Below are positions 1 to 7,438 of a stretch of 40,020 bases of DNA, piece by piece. A model generated the notes under the pieces. That model worked only from the letters and a program-made list of their open reading frames with translations. It did not search any database and was not told the origin of the DNA. Source of the stretch: Pseudomonadota bacterium. GTDB lineage: Bacteria; Desulfobacterota; Desulfovibrionia; Desulfovibrionales; Desulfovibrionaceae. Positions within the stretch are counted from its first letter, which is position 1. Every line of letters begins with the position of its first letter. Position numbers and translations under genes: made by a program. Where the stretch lies: NCBI GenBank assembly GCA_023390395.1, contig JAEWCY010000262.1, forward strand, positions 1 through 40,020. The letters are read 5' to 3'.

Positions 1-1095
1 GCCGTGGCGGCCGCGGCCGAGGGCATGGACCTCGCCGCCGCCCGTCGGCGGCTTGGCGGCAACGAACGCCTGCTGGCCAGCGTGGCCGCCGAGTTTGTCC
101 GGGATTACGCTGGGGCCGGAGCCGCCCTGGAGGCGCTTATCGCCGACGGCGACCTGGAGGCGGCCCGGCGGCTGGCCCATACCGTCAAGGGCGTGGCCGG
201 CACCCTGGCCGCCTTGCCCCTGGCCGAAGCCGCCCGGGAGCTGGAAACCGTGCTGGCCGTGGGCGGCCGGCCCGGCCCGGATGCCCTGCGCGCCTTTGCC
301 CGAAGCCTGAAGGCGGCCGTGGCCAGCGCCGCCTCCCTGGCCCCGCCCAAGGAACCCGAGCCGGTGTGTGCCTTCGGCTCCTGCTGGCGCGTGCTACTGG
401 TGGACGACGCCAAGCTCAACCGGGCGATTTTTTCCCAGATCCTGCGCAGCGGCGGCCATGAGGTGGTCACGGCCGAAAACGGCAAGGAGGCCTGCCGCCG
501 GCTGTTTGGCGAAAAGCCCGACGGACGGCCCTTCGACCTCATCCTCATGGACATCGAGATGCCCGAGATGGACGGCCCCACCGCCGCCCGCACCATCCGC
601 CGGCTGTTGACCGCCAGCGTCGCCCCGCCGTGCGCTCCGGGCGTGCCCATCGTGGCCCTGACCTCCCACGACTGCAAGGACGAGCAGGCGCGCTGCCAGG
701 ACGCCGGCATGGACGCCTGCCTGCACAAGGTGTTCGAGCAGGGAGAGCTTTTGGCCATTCTCCAAGGCCTCATGGACGGTCGGGAACCCGCCGGCCAGCC
801 GATCCGGACGCCGCATCCGGCCGGGGCCAACCCGGCCGGGCTGGCCCCGGCCTTGAAGCGTCTGGCCGGCCATTTGGCCGAGGGCAACATCCGGGCCGAC
901 GAGGACATGGCCGTGGTGCGCGAGGCGTTCATTGGCCGGGTCGCGCCGCCGCAACTGGCCGAACTGGGCGAGGCCGTGGACCGCTACGATTTCACCGCCG
1001 CCGCGGTGATTCTCGACCGGTTGGTCGAGGTGTTGGGTTTGCGGGAAGGCTTAGGCGGGAAAGGGGGAATGCCTCCGGCGGCCGGGAGGGGGTAA
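1..1095 (+). CDS. Hybrid sensor kinase C-terminal part (HPt-REC), 5' end outside window
   Basis: The frame is open from base 1, and the first possible start (GTG at 4) already lies in the middle of a domain, so the gene is cut by the window edge. The visible 363 residues hold an HPt domain with the phospho-accepting His in AHTVKGVAGTLAA (about residue 59). A receiver domain follows (about 128-255) with VLLVDD, the acceptor Asp in LILMDIEMPEMDG and Lys in CLHKVF, where the usual KP is KV. A C-terminal helical stretch (about 275-345) looks like a second, His-less HPt-like domain. This arrangement is typical of the phosphorelay end of a hybrid histidine kinase; the kinase core would lie upstream. 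The last residues (MPPAAGRG) and the TAA stop are supplied by a hairpin repeat (1064-1110). Confidence 0.8.
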   Translation, partial: AVAAAAEGMDLAAARRRLGGNERLLASVAAEFVRDYAGAGAALEALIADGDLEAARRLAHTVKGVAGTLAALPLAEAARELETVLAVGGRPGPDALRAFARSLKAAVASAASLAPPKEPEPVCAFGSCWRVLLVDDAKLNRAIFSQILRSGGHEVVTAENGKEACRRLFGEKPDGRPFDLILMDIEMPEMDGPTAARTIRRLLTASVAPPCAPGVPIVALTSHDCKDEQARCQDAGMDACLHKVFEQGELLAILQGLMDGREPAGQPIRTPHPAGANPAGLAPALKRLAGHLAEGNIRADEDMAVVREAFIGRVAPPQLAELGEAVDRYDFTAAAVILDRLVEVLGLREGLGGKGGMPPAAGRG

Positions 1096-1110
1096 CCCCC
1101 TCCCGGACCC
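1064..1110 (+). repeat. Hairpin repeat, copy A
   Basis: This is one of five copies of an element with a left arm GAATGCCTCCGGCGGCC followed by a G-rich/C-rich hairpin and GGACCC. Here the hairpin is a perfect 12-bp inverted repeat (1082-1106, centre A1094). It sits at a gene end and probably works as a terminator or attenuator. Other copies are at 4030-4070 (inverted), 5924-5949 (variant), 31689-31729 (inverted) and 36564-36578 (broken off). It carries the stop codon of the upstream gene. Confidence 0.75.
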
Positions 1111-1151
1111 TCTCTGAATGGGGAAAGGGTATTTCCGTGGGTTGTGGGGCG

Positions 1152-1244
1152 TTAGCGTTTGCGGCGCATTTTGCCGCCGATGTAGACGCCGATGACCAGG
1201 GACAGGGCGATGACAATGGTGATGATGGCGTAATTGGCTTCCAT
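1152..1244 (-). CDS. Small single-pass membrane protein, 30 residues
   Basis: An ATG at 1244 is preceded by GGGAGG six bases upstream, an excellent ribosome binding site. It opens a 30-codon frame ending with TAA at 1152. The product starts MEANYAII, has a hydrophobic stretch of about 18 residues (residues 5-23, ending in GVYIGG) and finishes with the basic tail KMRRKR. That is the pattern of a membrane micropeptide with a positive-inside C-terminus. It fills the gap between two plus-strand genes and would be missed by length cut-offs. I do not recognise a family and infer no function. The ribosome binding site, clear membrane segment and charged tail make chance less likely. Confidence 0.55.
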   Translation of the reverse strand: MEANYAIITIVIALSLVIGVYIGGKMRRKR

Positions 1245-1371
1245 GGCTGCCTCCCGGGGGTCCGCCTGAGGGCGGGAAACCCCAGCATAGCCGGGAAGCG
1301 CGCCGGGCGCAAAAGCGAAAGCGCCGCAACCCGCGCCGGGCATGATCCCCGGCCGCTGCCGGAGAACGCCC

Positions 1372-3990
1372 ATGGGCACGGTCCTTGCCGGGCTGAAAAA
1401 CCTGGCTTCCAGTTTCACTCGGCGCAAAGTCCCGGTTGACCGCGACCAGTCGGCGGCGGTGTTCCGGGAAAAATACAACCGGTTCCAGTCGCTGCTCGAA
1501 TCCAACACCGAGCTGCTGAAAATCTGCTCGGAAATCGAGGAGATGCTGCGCGGGCGCACGGTGTTCGGCATGGCCTTTATCCGCTCGCGCACCAGCCGGG
1601 CCATCTTCCACGCCATCCGCATGATCAAGAGCTACGAGGGCCTCTCGGGCCGGCCCCAGCCCGTGCTCCTCGCCCTGGTGGAGCGGCTTTCGACCGAGAT
1701 CAAGGCGCTGATTGAAACCCGGGTCAACCCGGCGCGCGGCCGCCTTGTCCTCGACCTTGGCGAGATCACCGCCGAGATGGTGGATCAGGCCGGGGGCAAG
1801 TGCGCCAACCTTGGCGAGATCGCCGGCCGGGTCGGGCTGCCCGTGCCGCCGGGATTCGCCATCACCACCGCCGCTTTCCAGGCCTTTTTCGAGGAAGCCG
1901 GCCTCTACGAAACCATCGCCAGCATTCGCCTGGGCATCGCCCCGGACGATCCGGCCTCCATGGCCGCCGCCGCCGAGGACATCCAGGCCGCCATCCTGCG
2001 CGCCCCCCTGCCCCAGGCCGTGTCCGGGGAAATCGACGCCGCCGCCGCCCGGCTGGAAGAAATCCTTGGGCCGGGGATGCGTCTGGCCGTGCGCTCCAGC
2101 GCCATCGGCGAGGACGGCGAACTCTCCTTCGCCGGGCAGTACCTCACCATGTTAAACGTCTCCCGGGACCGCCTGGCCGCCTCCTATAAATTCGTCCTGG
2201 CCAGCCTTTTCACCCCCCGGGCCATGTCCTACCGGCTGCTCAAGGGCATCCCCGACGACGACGTGGCCATGGCCGCCGCCTGTCTGGCCCTTATCCCCTC
2301 CAAGGCCGCCGGCGTGCTCTACACCCGCCTGCCCGAGGCCCCGGGCCGCGACGAACTGCTGATAAACGCGGTCTGGGGCCTTGGCCCCTACGCCGTGGAC
2401 GGGGTCATCACCCCCGACGCCTACCGCCTGGACCGCCACAGCCTGGAGCCCACGGCCACCGAGGTGGCCGACAAGCCCCGAATGCTGGTGGCTTCGCCGA
2501 CCGGGGGCTTGACCGACGTGCCCGTGGCCGAGGAACTGCGCCGCCTTCCCTGTCTGACCCCGGAGCAGGCCCAGACCCTGGCCGGCTGGGGCATGGCCCT
2601 GGAGCGCCATTTCGGCCTGCCCCAGGACATGGAGTGGGCGCTGACCGAGGACGGGGGGCTGACCGTGCTGCAATCGCGGCAATTAACCGCCCTCACCGAG
2701 GCCTGGGCCGAGGCCGAGCCGCCGGTTCCGGGCTACGAGGTGGCGCTTTCCGGCGGCCAGACGGCCTGCGTCGGCGCGGCTTGCGGGCCGGTGCGGCTGG
2801 TGGGGCGCGACGAGGATCTGGCCGATTTCCCGGACGGAGCCGTGCTGGTGGCTCCCCACAGCTCGCCGGGGTTCATGGTGGCCATGAAGCGGGCGGCGGC
2901 CATTGTGGCCGACCATGGCAGCGTCACCGGCCATATGGCCTCGCTGTCGCGGGAGTTCGGCGTGCCGACTCTGCTTGGCGTCGGCGAGGCGACCAAAACC
3001 CTTGCCGACGGCGAGATCGTCACCGTGGACGCCACGGGCTGCCGCGTTTACCGAGGACGCGTGGAGAGCCTGCTCGACACGGACGCCGAGGCCCCGGCGT
3101 TTATGGCCGGCACGCAGGTCCACGCCATTTTGGCCGAGGCCGCCAAGCGCATCGTGCCGCTGACGCTGCTCAACCCCAAGGCCCCGGAATTTCGCCCGGA
3201 ATCCTGCACGAGCCTGCATGACGTCACACGGCTTTTGCACGAGTGGTCCTACGGCTGCATGTTCGCCGTCAGCGACCTCGTGGCCGGCCAGGGCGGGGGC
3301 GCCTACATTCTCGACGCCACCACCGGCCTGGACCTGCACATCATCGACCTCGGCGGCGGCATCAAGGCCGAGGCGGCGGGGAAAACGCGGGTGCGCCCCG
3401 GCGACATCGCGTCCAAGCCTTTTGCCGCGCTTTTGACGGGACTTGTGCTCAGCGAGGAGGCCAAGGCCCTACGTCCCGTCAACCTGGGCGGGTTTCTCTC
3501 GGTCATGTCCGAGCAGCTTATCGCCCAGCCCAAGGCCGGGGCCGACCGTTTCGGCGAGAAATCCTACGCCATTATTTCCGACAAATACCTCAATTTCAGT
3601 TCGCGGGTGGGCTACCACTACGGCGTGCTCGACTGCTACTGCGGGCACACGGTCAACAAGAACTACATCACGTTTTCCTTTTCCGGCGGCGCGGCCGACG
3701 ACGTCAAGCGGGCCCGGCGGGCCACGGCCATCGGCCGCATCCTGGCCGAACTCGGGTTTGCCGTGGAGACCGTGTCCGACCGGGTGTCGGGGCGATTCCA
3801 GAAGTTTTCCCGGGAGGTCATCGCCGAGCAGCTCGGGCATATGGGGCGGTTGTTGCAGTTCACCCGCCAGACGGACATGCTCATGGTCAGCGACGCCAGC
3901 ATGGACGCCATGGTGGCCTGCTTCCTGTCCGGCGCGCCGTGTTTCGATCCGGCGACCTTCGGCGGCCAGCCCGTCCAGGAGGCGTCCTGA
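1372..3990 (+). CDS. PEP synthase-like protein (PEP/pyruvate-binding and phosphohistidine domains)
   Basis: The protein has 872 residues. After an N-terminal helical region of about 120 residues comes a PPDK/PEP-synthase ATP-grasp domain (about 125-450), marked by GGKCANLGEIAGRVGLPVPPGF and AVRSSAIGEDGELSFAGQY. A swivelling phosphohistidine domain follows, with ADHGSVTGHMASLSREFGVP and the likely phospho-His at H521. The PEP/pyruvate-binding barrel of true PEP synthase or PPDK is absent. The last 290 or so residues are a different domain with DLGGGIK and CYCGHTVNKNYITFSFSGG. The expected activity is ATP-dependent phosphoryl transfer through the His, but the acceptor is unknown. I chose ATG 1372 over ATG 1342 because GGAGA lies eight bases upstream of it. 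It may be a phosphotransferase acting on a protein or small molecule rather than on pyruvate. Confidence 0.8.
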   Translation: MGTVLAGLKNLASSFTRRKVPVDRDQSAAVFREKYNRFQSLLESNTELLKICSEIEEMLRGRTVFGMAFIRSRTSRAIFHAIRMIKSYEGLSGRPQPVLLALVERLSTEIKALIETRVNPARGRLVLDLGEITAEMVDQAGGKCANLGEIAGRVGLPVPPGFAITTAAFQAFFEEAGLYETIASIRLGIAPDDPASMAAAAEDIQAAILRAPLPQAVSGEIDAAAARLEEILGPGMRLAVRSSAIGEDGELSFAGQYLTMLNVSRDRLAASYKFVLASLFTPRAMSYRLLKGIPDDDVAMAAACLALIPSKAAGVLYTRLPEAPGRDELLINAVWGLGPYAVDGVITPDAYRLDRHSLEPTATEVADKPRMLVASPTGGLTDVPVAEELRRLPCLTPEQAQTLAGWGMALERHFGLPQDMEWALTEDGGLTVLQSRQLTALTEAWAEAEPPVPGYEVALSGGQTACVGAACGPVRLVGRDEDLADFPDGAVLVAPHSSPGFMVAMKRAAAIVADHGSVTGHMASLSREFGVPTLLGVGEATKTLADGEIVTVDATGCRVYRGRVESLLDTDAEAPAFMAGTQVHAILAEAAKRIVPLTLLNPKAPEFRPESCTSLHDVTRLLHEWSYGCMFAVSDLVAGQGGGAYILDATTGLDLHIIDLGGGIKAEAAGKTRVRPGDIASKPFAALLTGLVLSEEAKALRPVNLGGFLSVMSEQLIAQPKAGADRFGEKSYAIISDKYLNFSSRVGYHYGVLDCYCGHTVNKNYITFSFSGGAADDVKRARRATAIGRILAELGFAVETVSDRVSGRFQKFSREVIAEQLGHMGRLLQFTRQTDMLMVSDASMDAMVACFLSGAPCFDPATFGGQPVQEAS

Positions 3991-4029
3991 CCTGTCGCGT
4001 GCCCGCCGCCGTCCCGCAACCCCATGCAG

Positions 4030-4070
4030 GGGGTCCGGGGGGCTGAGCCCCCCGGCCGCCGGAGGCATTC
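4030..4070 (-). repeat. Hairpin repeat, copy B (inverted relative to copy A)
   Basis: On the plus strand it reads GGGTCC, then a hairpin GGGGGGCTGAGCCCCCC, then GGCCGCCGGAGGCATTC. It lies in the 126-base gap between the PEP synthase-like gene and hyi. The right arm is identical to the reverse complement of the left arm of copy A. Confidence 0.75.
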
Positions 4071-4116
4071 TTCTCTGCTCATCTCCGCCCCCATCGCAAC
4101 ACCGCAAGGAGCCGCC

Positions 4117-4902
4117 ATGCCGCGTTTTGCCGCCAATTTGTCGATGCTGTTCACCGAACTGCCGTTTCTGGACCGCTTTGCCGCCGCGGCCAAGGCCGGG
4201 TTCAAGCAGGTCGAGTACCTGTTTCCTTATGATTATGAGGCCAAGGATCTGCGCTGGCATTTGGACGTCAACAACCTGACCCAGGTATTGTTCAATCTGC
4301 CGAGCGGCGACTGGGCCGCCGGGGATCGGGGCATCGCCGCCGATCCTTCCAGGGTGGAGGAGTTTCGCGACGGCGTGCACAAGGCCGTGGACTATGCCCG
4401 GGGGCTGGGCGTGACCCGGCTCAACTGCCTGGCCGGCAAGCTGGTGGCGGGGCAGACCGAGGCCGACGCCTTCGACATGCTGGCCGCCAACGTGGTCTAT
4501 GCCGCCGACGTGCTGCGGCGCGACAACATGGCGCTGGTGGTCGAGGCCATCAACCGCTACGACATCCCGGATTTCGTGGTCTGCCGCACGAGCCAGGTGA
4601 TGGCGCTTCTGGACGCCATCGGTCGCCCCAACGTGTCCATGCAGTACGACGTCTACCACGCCCAGCGCCAGGAAGGGGAAATCGCCGCGACGCTTTCTGC
4701 CAACATCAAGCGCATCGGCCACGTGCAGATCGCCGACAACCCCGGCCGGCATCAGCCGGGCACGGGCGAGATCAATTTCCCCTTCATCTTTTCCGAGCTC
4801 GACCGCCTGGGCTACGACGGCTACGTGGGCCTGGAGTACGTGCCCGCGCCGGACACGCTGGCCTCTCTGGGCTGGATCAAGGACATGGGCTATTCGTTGT
4901 AA
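4117..4902 (+). CDS. hyi: Hydroxypyruvate isomerase
   Basis: A 261-residue TIM-barrel sugar isomerase that interconverts hydroxypyruvate and tartronate semialdehyde. It starts MPRFAANLSMLFTELPFLDR, typical of Hyi, which is normally about 258 residues. Metal-binding or catalytic acids are visible in VVEAINRYDIPDF and GLEYVPAPDT, and the HVQIADNPGRHQPGTGEI block is strongly conserved in the family. I chose ATG 4117, which follows AAGGAG, over an in-frame ATG at 4024 that would translate through the hairpin repeat. The next gene, tartronate semialdehyde reductase, is the usual partner in glyoxylate-to-glycerate metabolism. No glyoxylate carboligase (gcl) is visible here. OtnI-type isomerases are a possible alternative specificity. 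Confidence 0.9.
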   Translation: MPRFAANLSMLFTELPFLDRFAAAAKAGFKQVEYLFPYDYEAKDLRWHLDVNNLTQVLFNLPSGDWAAGDRGIAADPSRVEEFRDGVHKAVDYARGLGVTRLNCLAGKLVAGQTEADAFDMLAANVVYAADVLRRDNMALVVEAINRYDIPDFVVCRTSQVMALLDAIGRPNVSMQYDVYHAQRQEGEIAATLSANIKRIGHVQIADNPGRHQPGTGEINFPFIFSELDRLGYDGYVGLEYVPAPDTLASLGWIKDMGYSL

Positions 4903-5004
4903 CGCCCGCCGTTCGCGACGGGAAATCATTCGGGGGCGGCGTCGGCCGTGGGGCTGCAGGCCCATGGCCGTCCCGGCTTCCCGACGGCCGTATTGGAGAA
5001 AAAA

Positions 5005-5892
5005 ATGAAAAAGATCGGATTTATCGGCCTTGGCATCATGGGCAAGCCCATGTGCCGCAATTTGCTCACGGCCGGCTACGAGGTCACGGTTTTCAGCCGC
5101 ACCGCCGCCAACGTCGAGGCGGTAACAATCCATGGCGCGGTCTACGCCCCGTCGCCGGCGGCTGTGGCTGAGGCCAGCGAGCTGGTCATCACCATGGTGC
5201 CGGATTCCCCGCAGGTGCGCGAGGTGATCCTGGGCGAGGCCGGGGTCATCCATGGGGCCAAGCCCGGGACGTACGTCGTGGACATGAGCTCCATCGCGCC
5301 GCTCACCAGCCGGGACGTGGCGGCCGCCTTGGCCGAAAATGGTGTGCGGTTTCTCGACGCGCCGGTCAGCGGCGGCGAACCCAAGGCCATCGACGGCACG
5401 CTGTCGGTGATGGTCGGCGGCGAGGCGGCCGATTTCGAGGCGGTCAAGCCGGTGCTGTCGGCCATGGCCGCGTCCGTGGTGCGGGTGGGCGAGGTCGGGG
5501 CCGGCAACGTGGCCAAGCTGGCCAACCAGATCGTGGTGGCGCTCAACATCGCGGCCATGTCCGAGGCCTTGGTGCTGGCGGCCAAGGCCGGGGTGGAACC
5601 GGATCTCGTCTATCAGGCCATACGCGGCGGGCTGGCCGGCAGCACGGTGCTGGACGCCAAGGCGCCGCTGGTCATGGACCGCAAGTTCGATCCCGGCTTT
5701 CGCATCAAGCTGCACGCCAAGGACCTCAATAACGTCATGAACACGGCCCATGAGCTGCATGTGCCGCTGCCCTTTACCGCCGCGGTGATGGAAGTGATGC
5801 AGGCCATGATGGCCGACGGCTGCGGCGAGGACGACCACGGCAGCATCATCCGCCACTTCGAAAAGCTGGCTGGCGTCACCGTCGCCCGCTGA
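5005..5892 (+). CDS. garR: 2-hydroxy-3-oxopropionate (tartronate semialdehyde) reductase
   Basis: A 295-residue beta-hydroxyacid dehydrogenase that reduces tartronate semialdehyde to D-glycerate with NAD(P)H. The N-terminal Rossmann motif GFIGLGIMGKPMCRNLL, the substrate loop DAPVSGGEPKAIDGTLSVM and the catalytic Lys in GNVAKLANQ are all present. The length matches GarR/GlxR. The start at ATG 5005 follows TTGGAGAAAAAA; an in-frame ATG at 4948 has no ribosome binding site and adds a non-conserved leader. It lies 102 bases after hyi on the same strand and probably shares its transcript, which would end at the hairpins at 5928-5970. I cannot separate the garR and glxR names from sequence alone. 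Confidence 0.9.
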   Translation: MKKIGFIGLGIMGKPMCRNLLTAGYEVTVFSRTAANVEAVTIHGAVYAPSPAAVAEASELVITMVPDSPQVREVILGEAGVIHGAKPGTYVVDMSSIAPLTSRDVAAALAENGVRFLDAPVSGGEPKAIDGTLSVMVGGEAADFEAVKPVLSAMAASVVRVGEVGAGNVAKLANQIVVALNIAAMSEALVLAAKAGVEPDLVYQAIRGGLAGSTVLDAKAPLVMDRKFDPGFRIKLHAKDLNNVMNTAHELHVPLPFTAAVMEVMQAMMADGCGEDDHGSIIRHFEKLAGVTVAR

Positions 5893-5923
5893 CGCGCCGC
5901 CGCGCTCCGCCAACCCAGATCGG

Positions 5924-5970
5924 GGGTCCGGGGGCCTGAGGCCCCCGGCGGGGCGCGGGGCAGCGCCCCG
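5924..5970. terminator. Double hairpin between convergent genes (repeat copy C variant)
   Basis: Two strong hairpins stand in tandem. The first is 9 bp with a TGA loop (5928-5948) and is preceded by GGGGGTCC as in the hairpin repeat. The second is CGGGGCGC/GCGCCCCG with a six-base loop (5949-5970), followed by CTCTTGTC. They sit between the stop of garR and the stop of the minus-strand flavoprotein gene, so they probably terminate or attenuate transcription from both sides. There is no long T tract. Confidence 0.6.
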
Positions 5971-5985
5971 CTCTTGTCGTCCTGC

Positions 5986-7320
5986 TCAGAACATATACCG
6001 CAAATAGTACCCGCAGGTCGGATACGTCCAAATCCCTTGGCGCAGGGCCGAGGCCGGCAGGTGCTGGCGCATGGCCAGGGCTACGACGTTTATGATCTCC
6101 TCGGCGGCGTGCCCCAGGATATGCGCGCCGAGGATGCGGTCGTCGTCCGGTGACACCAGCGTCTTGGACCAGCCCACGGTTTCGCCCAGGCGCTGCCAGG
6201 GGAAGCTGTCGGCCAGGTCGTATTCCTTTTTCACGTAGGCGATGCCGCGCGCTTGGCAATCGGCTTCGGTCAGTCCGCACATGGCCAGGGGCGGTTGGGT
6301 GAACAGCGTGCTTGGCGTGCCCGTGCGGTCGATGGCCGTGGGCGTTCCCAGGAGATTGGCGGCCACGATCCGGCTCTCCAGATCGGCTGTGGGCGTCAGG
6401 GCGTAAGGCGAATCCAGGCAGTCCCCGGCGGCGTAGACGTCGGGATTGGTGACGCTTTGCAGCTGGTCGTTGACCGTGACGCCGGCCTTGGTGGCGGCCA
6501 CGCCGGCCGCTTCGAGGCCCAGGCCGGCCAACTGGGGCGGCCGGCCGGCGGCGTTGACCGCCATGTCGGCGGCCAGGGAGAAGCCCGGGCCGCTCACGCA
6601 AAGCCCCTGGGACTCCTTGTCGATGCGCGCCACCGGGGAATTGAGGTGTACGGCGATGCCCATGGCCTCGGTGGCGGCCACGAGCCGGGCCACGAGGTCG
6701 GCGTCGAAGCGGCGCAGGGCGGCGTCGCCATGGGTGAGGATGGTCGCCCGCGCGCCGCAGGCGGCGGCCAGGTGGGCCAGCTCGAAGGCGACGAATCCGC
6801 CGCCGACAAAGACGATGCGGGCCGGGAGCTTGGTCAGGGCCAGGAAATCGTCACTGGTGGCCAGGTGCTCCACGCCCGGGAAGTCGAAGCGCTGGTGGGT
6901 GGCTCCCACGGCGATAAGGATTTTTTGGGCCTCGATGGTCTTTTCGCCGGCCCGCAAGGTGCGCGGCCCGGTGAAGGCGGCCCGGGCGTGCAGGACGTCG
7001 ATGCCGCGCTTGGCGTAATCGTCCGCCAGCCAGGGGGCCACGGGTTCGGTGAAGGTGCGGGTGAAGGCGGCCATGGCCGGCCAGTCGGGCCGGGGTTCGC
7101 CGGCCAGCCCCTTGCCGGCAAGGCTGCGGGCCATGGTCACGGCCTCGGCCGGCCCCATGAGGACTTTTTTTGGGTTGCAGCCGGTGTGGGGGCACACGCC
7201 GCCAAGGAGACCTGATTCGATGACGCACACGGACCAGCCGGCGTCGCGGCAAGCCCTGGCCGCCGGGCCGCAGGCCGGGCCGCCGCCGATGACGGCCAGA
7301 TCGTAGGCAAGGGTCGTCAT
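5986..7320 (-). CDS. FAD-dependent pyridine nucleotide-disulfide oxidoreductase
   Basis: A 444-residue class I flavoprotein. It has an FAD-binding GxGxxG-type motif (DLAVIGGGPACGPAARA), a redox-active CxxxxC pair in GGVCPHTGCNPKK, an NAD(P)-binding motif (IVFVGGGFVAFELAHLAA) and the second FAD site (VYAAGDCLDS). The C-terminal dimerisation domain ends in TYPTCGYYLRYMF. The HPTxxE motif that supplies the catalytic base in glutathione reductase and lipoamide dehydrogenase is thus replaced by YPTCG, and the Glu is lost. The substrate is unknown; the family includes glutathione reductase, lipoamide dehydrogenase and MerA-like enzymes. I chose ATG 7320, which follows GAGGTG, over a start at 7440 that adds 40 non-conserved residues. 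It is divergent from a paralogue at 7439, and the 118-bp gap should hold both promoters. Confidence 0.85.
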   Translation of the reverse strand: MTTLAYDLAVIGGGPACGPAARACRDAGWSVCVIESGLLGGVCPHTGCNPKKVLMGPAEAVTMARSLAGKGLAGEPRPDWPAMAAFTRTFTEPVAPWLADDYAKRGIDVLHARAAFTGPRTLRAGEKTIEAQKILIAVGATHQRFDFPGVEHLATSDDFLALTKLPARIVFVGGGFVAFELAHLAAACGARATILTHGDAALRRFDADLVARLVAATEAMGIAVHLNSPVARIDKESQGLCVSGPGFSLAADMAVNAAGRPPQLAGLGLEAAGVAATKAGVTVNDQLQSVTNPDVYAAGDCLDSPYALTPTADLESRIVAANLLGTPTAIDRTGTPSTLFTQPPLAMCGLTEADCQARGIAYVKKEYDLADSFPWQRLGETVGWSKTLVSPDDDRILGAHILGHAAEEIINVVALAMRQHLPASALRQGIWTYPTCGYYLRYMF

Positions 7321-7438
7321 GGGTACACCTCGTGGACCGGCCGTCGCGGGCCGGCGATTGGACTTCGGGAAGACCCACGTAGCATGGTTTTGGCGTTTGC
7401 CATAGAGTGGGAGAAACGAGCAGGCCCGGGAGGCGGAC

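Noticed and set aside
3469..5913. 814-codon minus-strand frame
   Set aside because: It is antisense to three well-supported genes (end of the PEP synthase-like gene, hyi, garR); His/Gly/Asp-rich composition is typical of shadow frames in GC-rich DNA.
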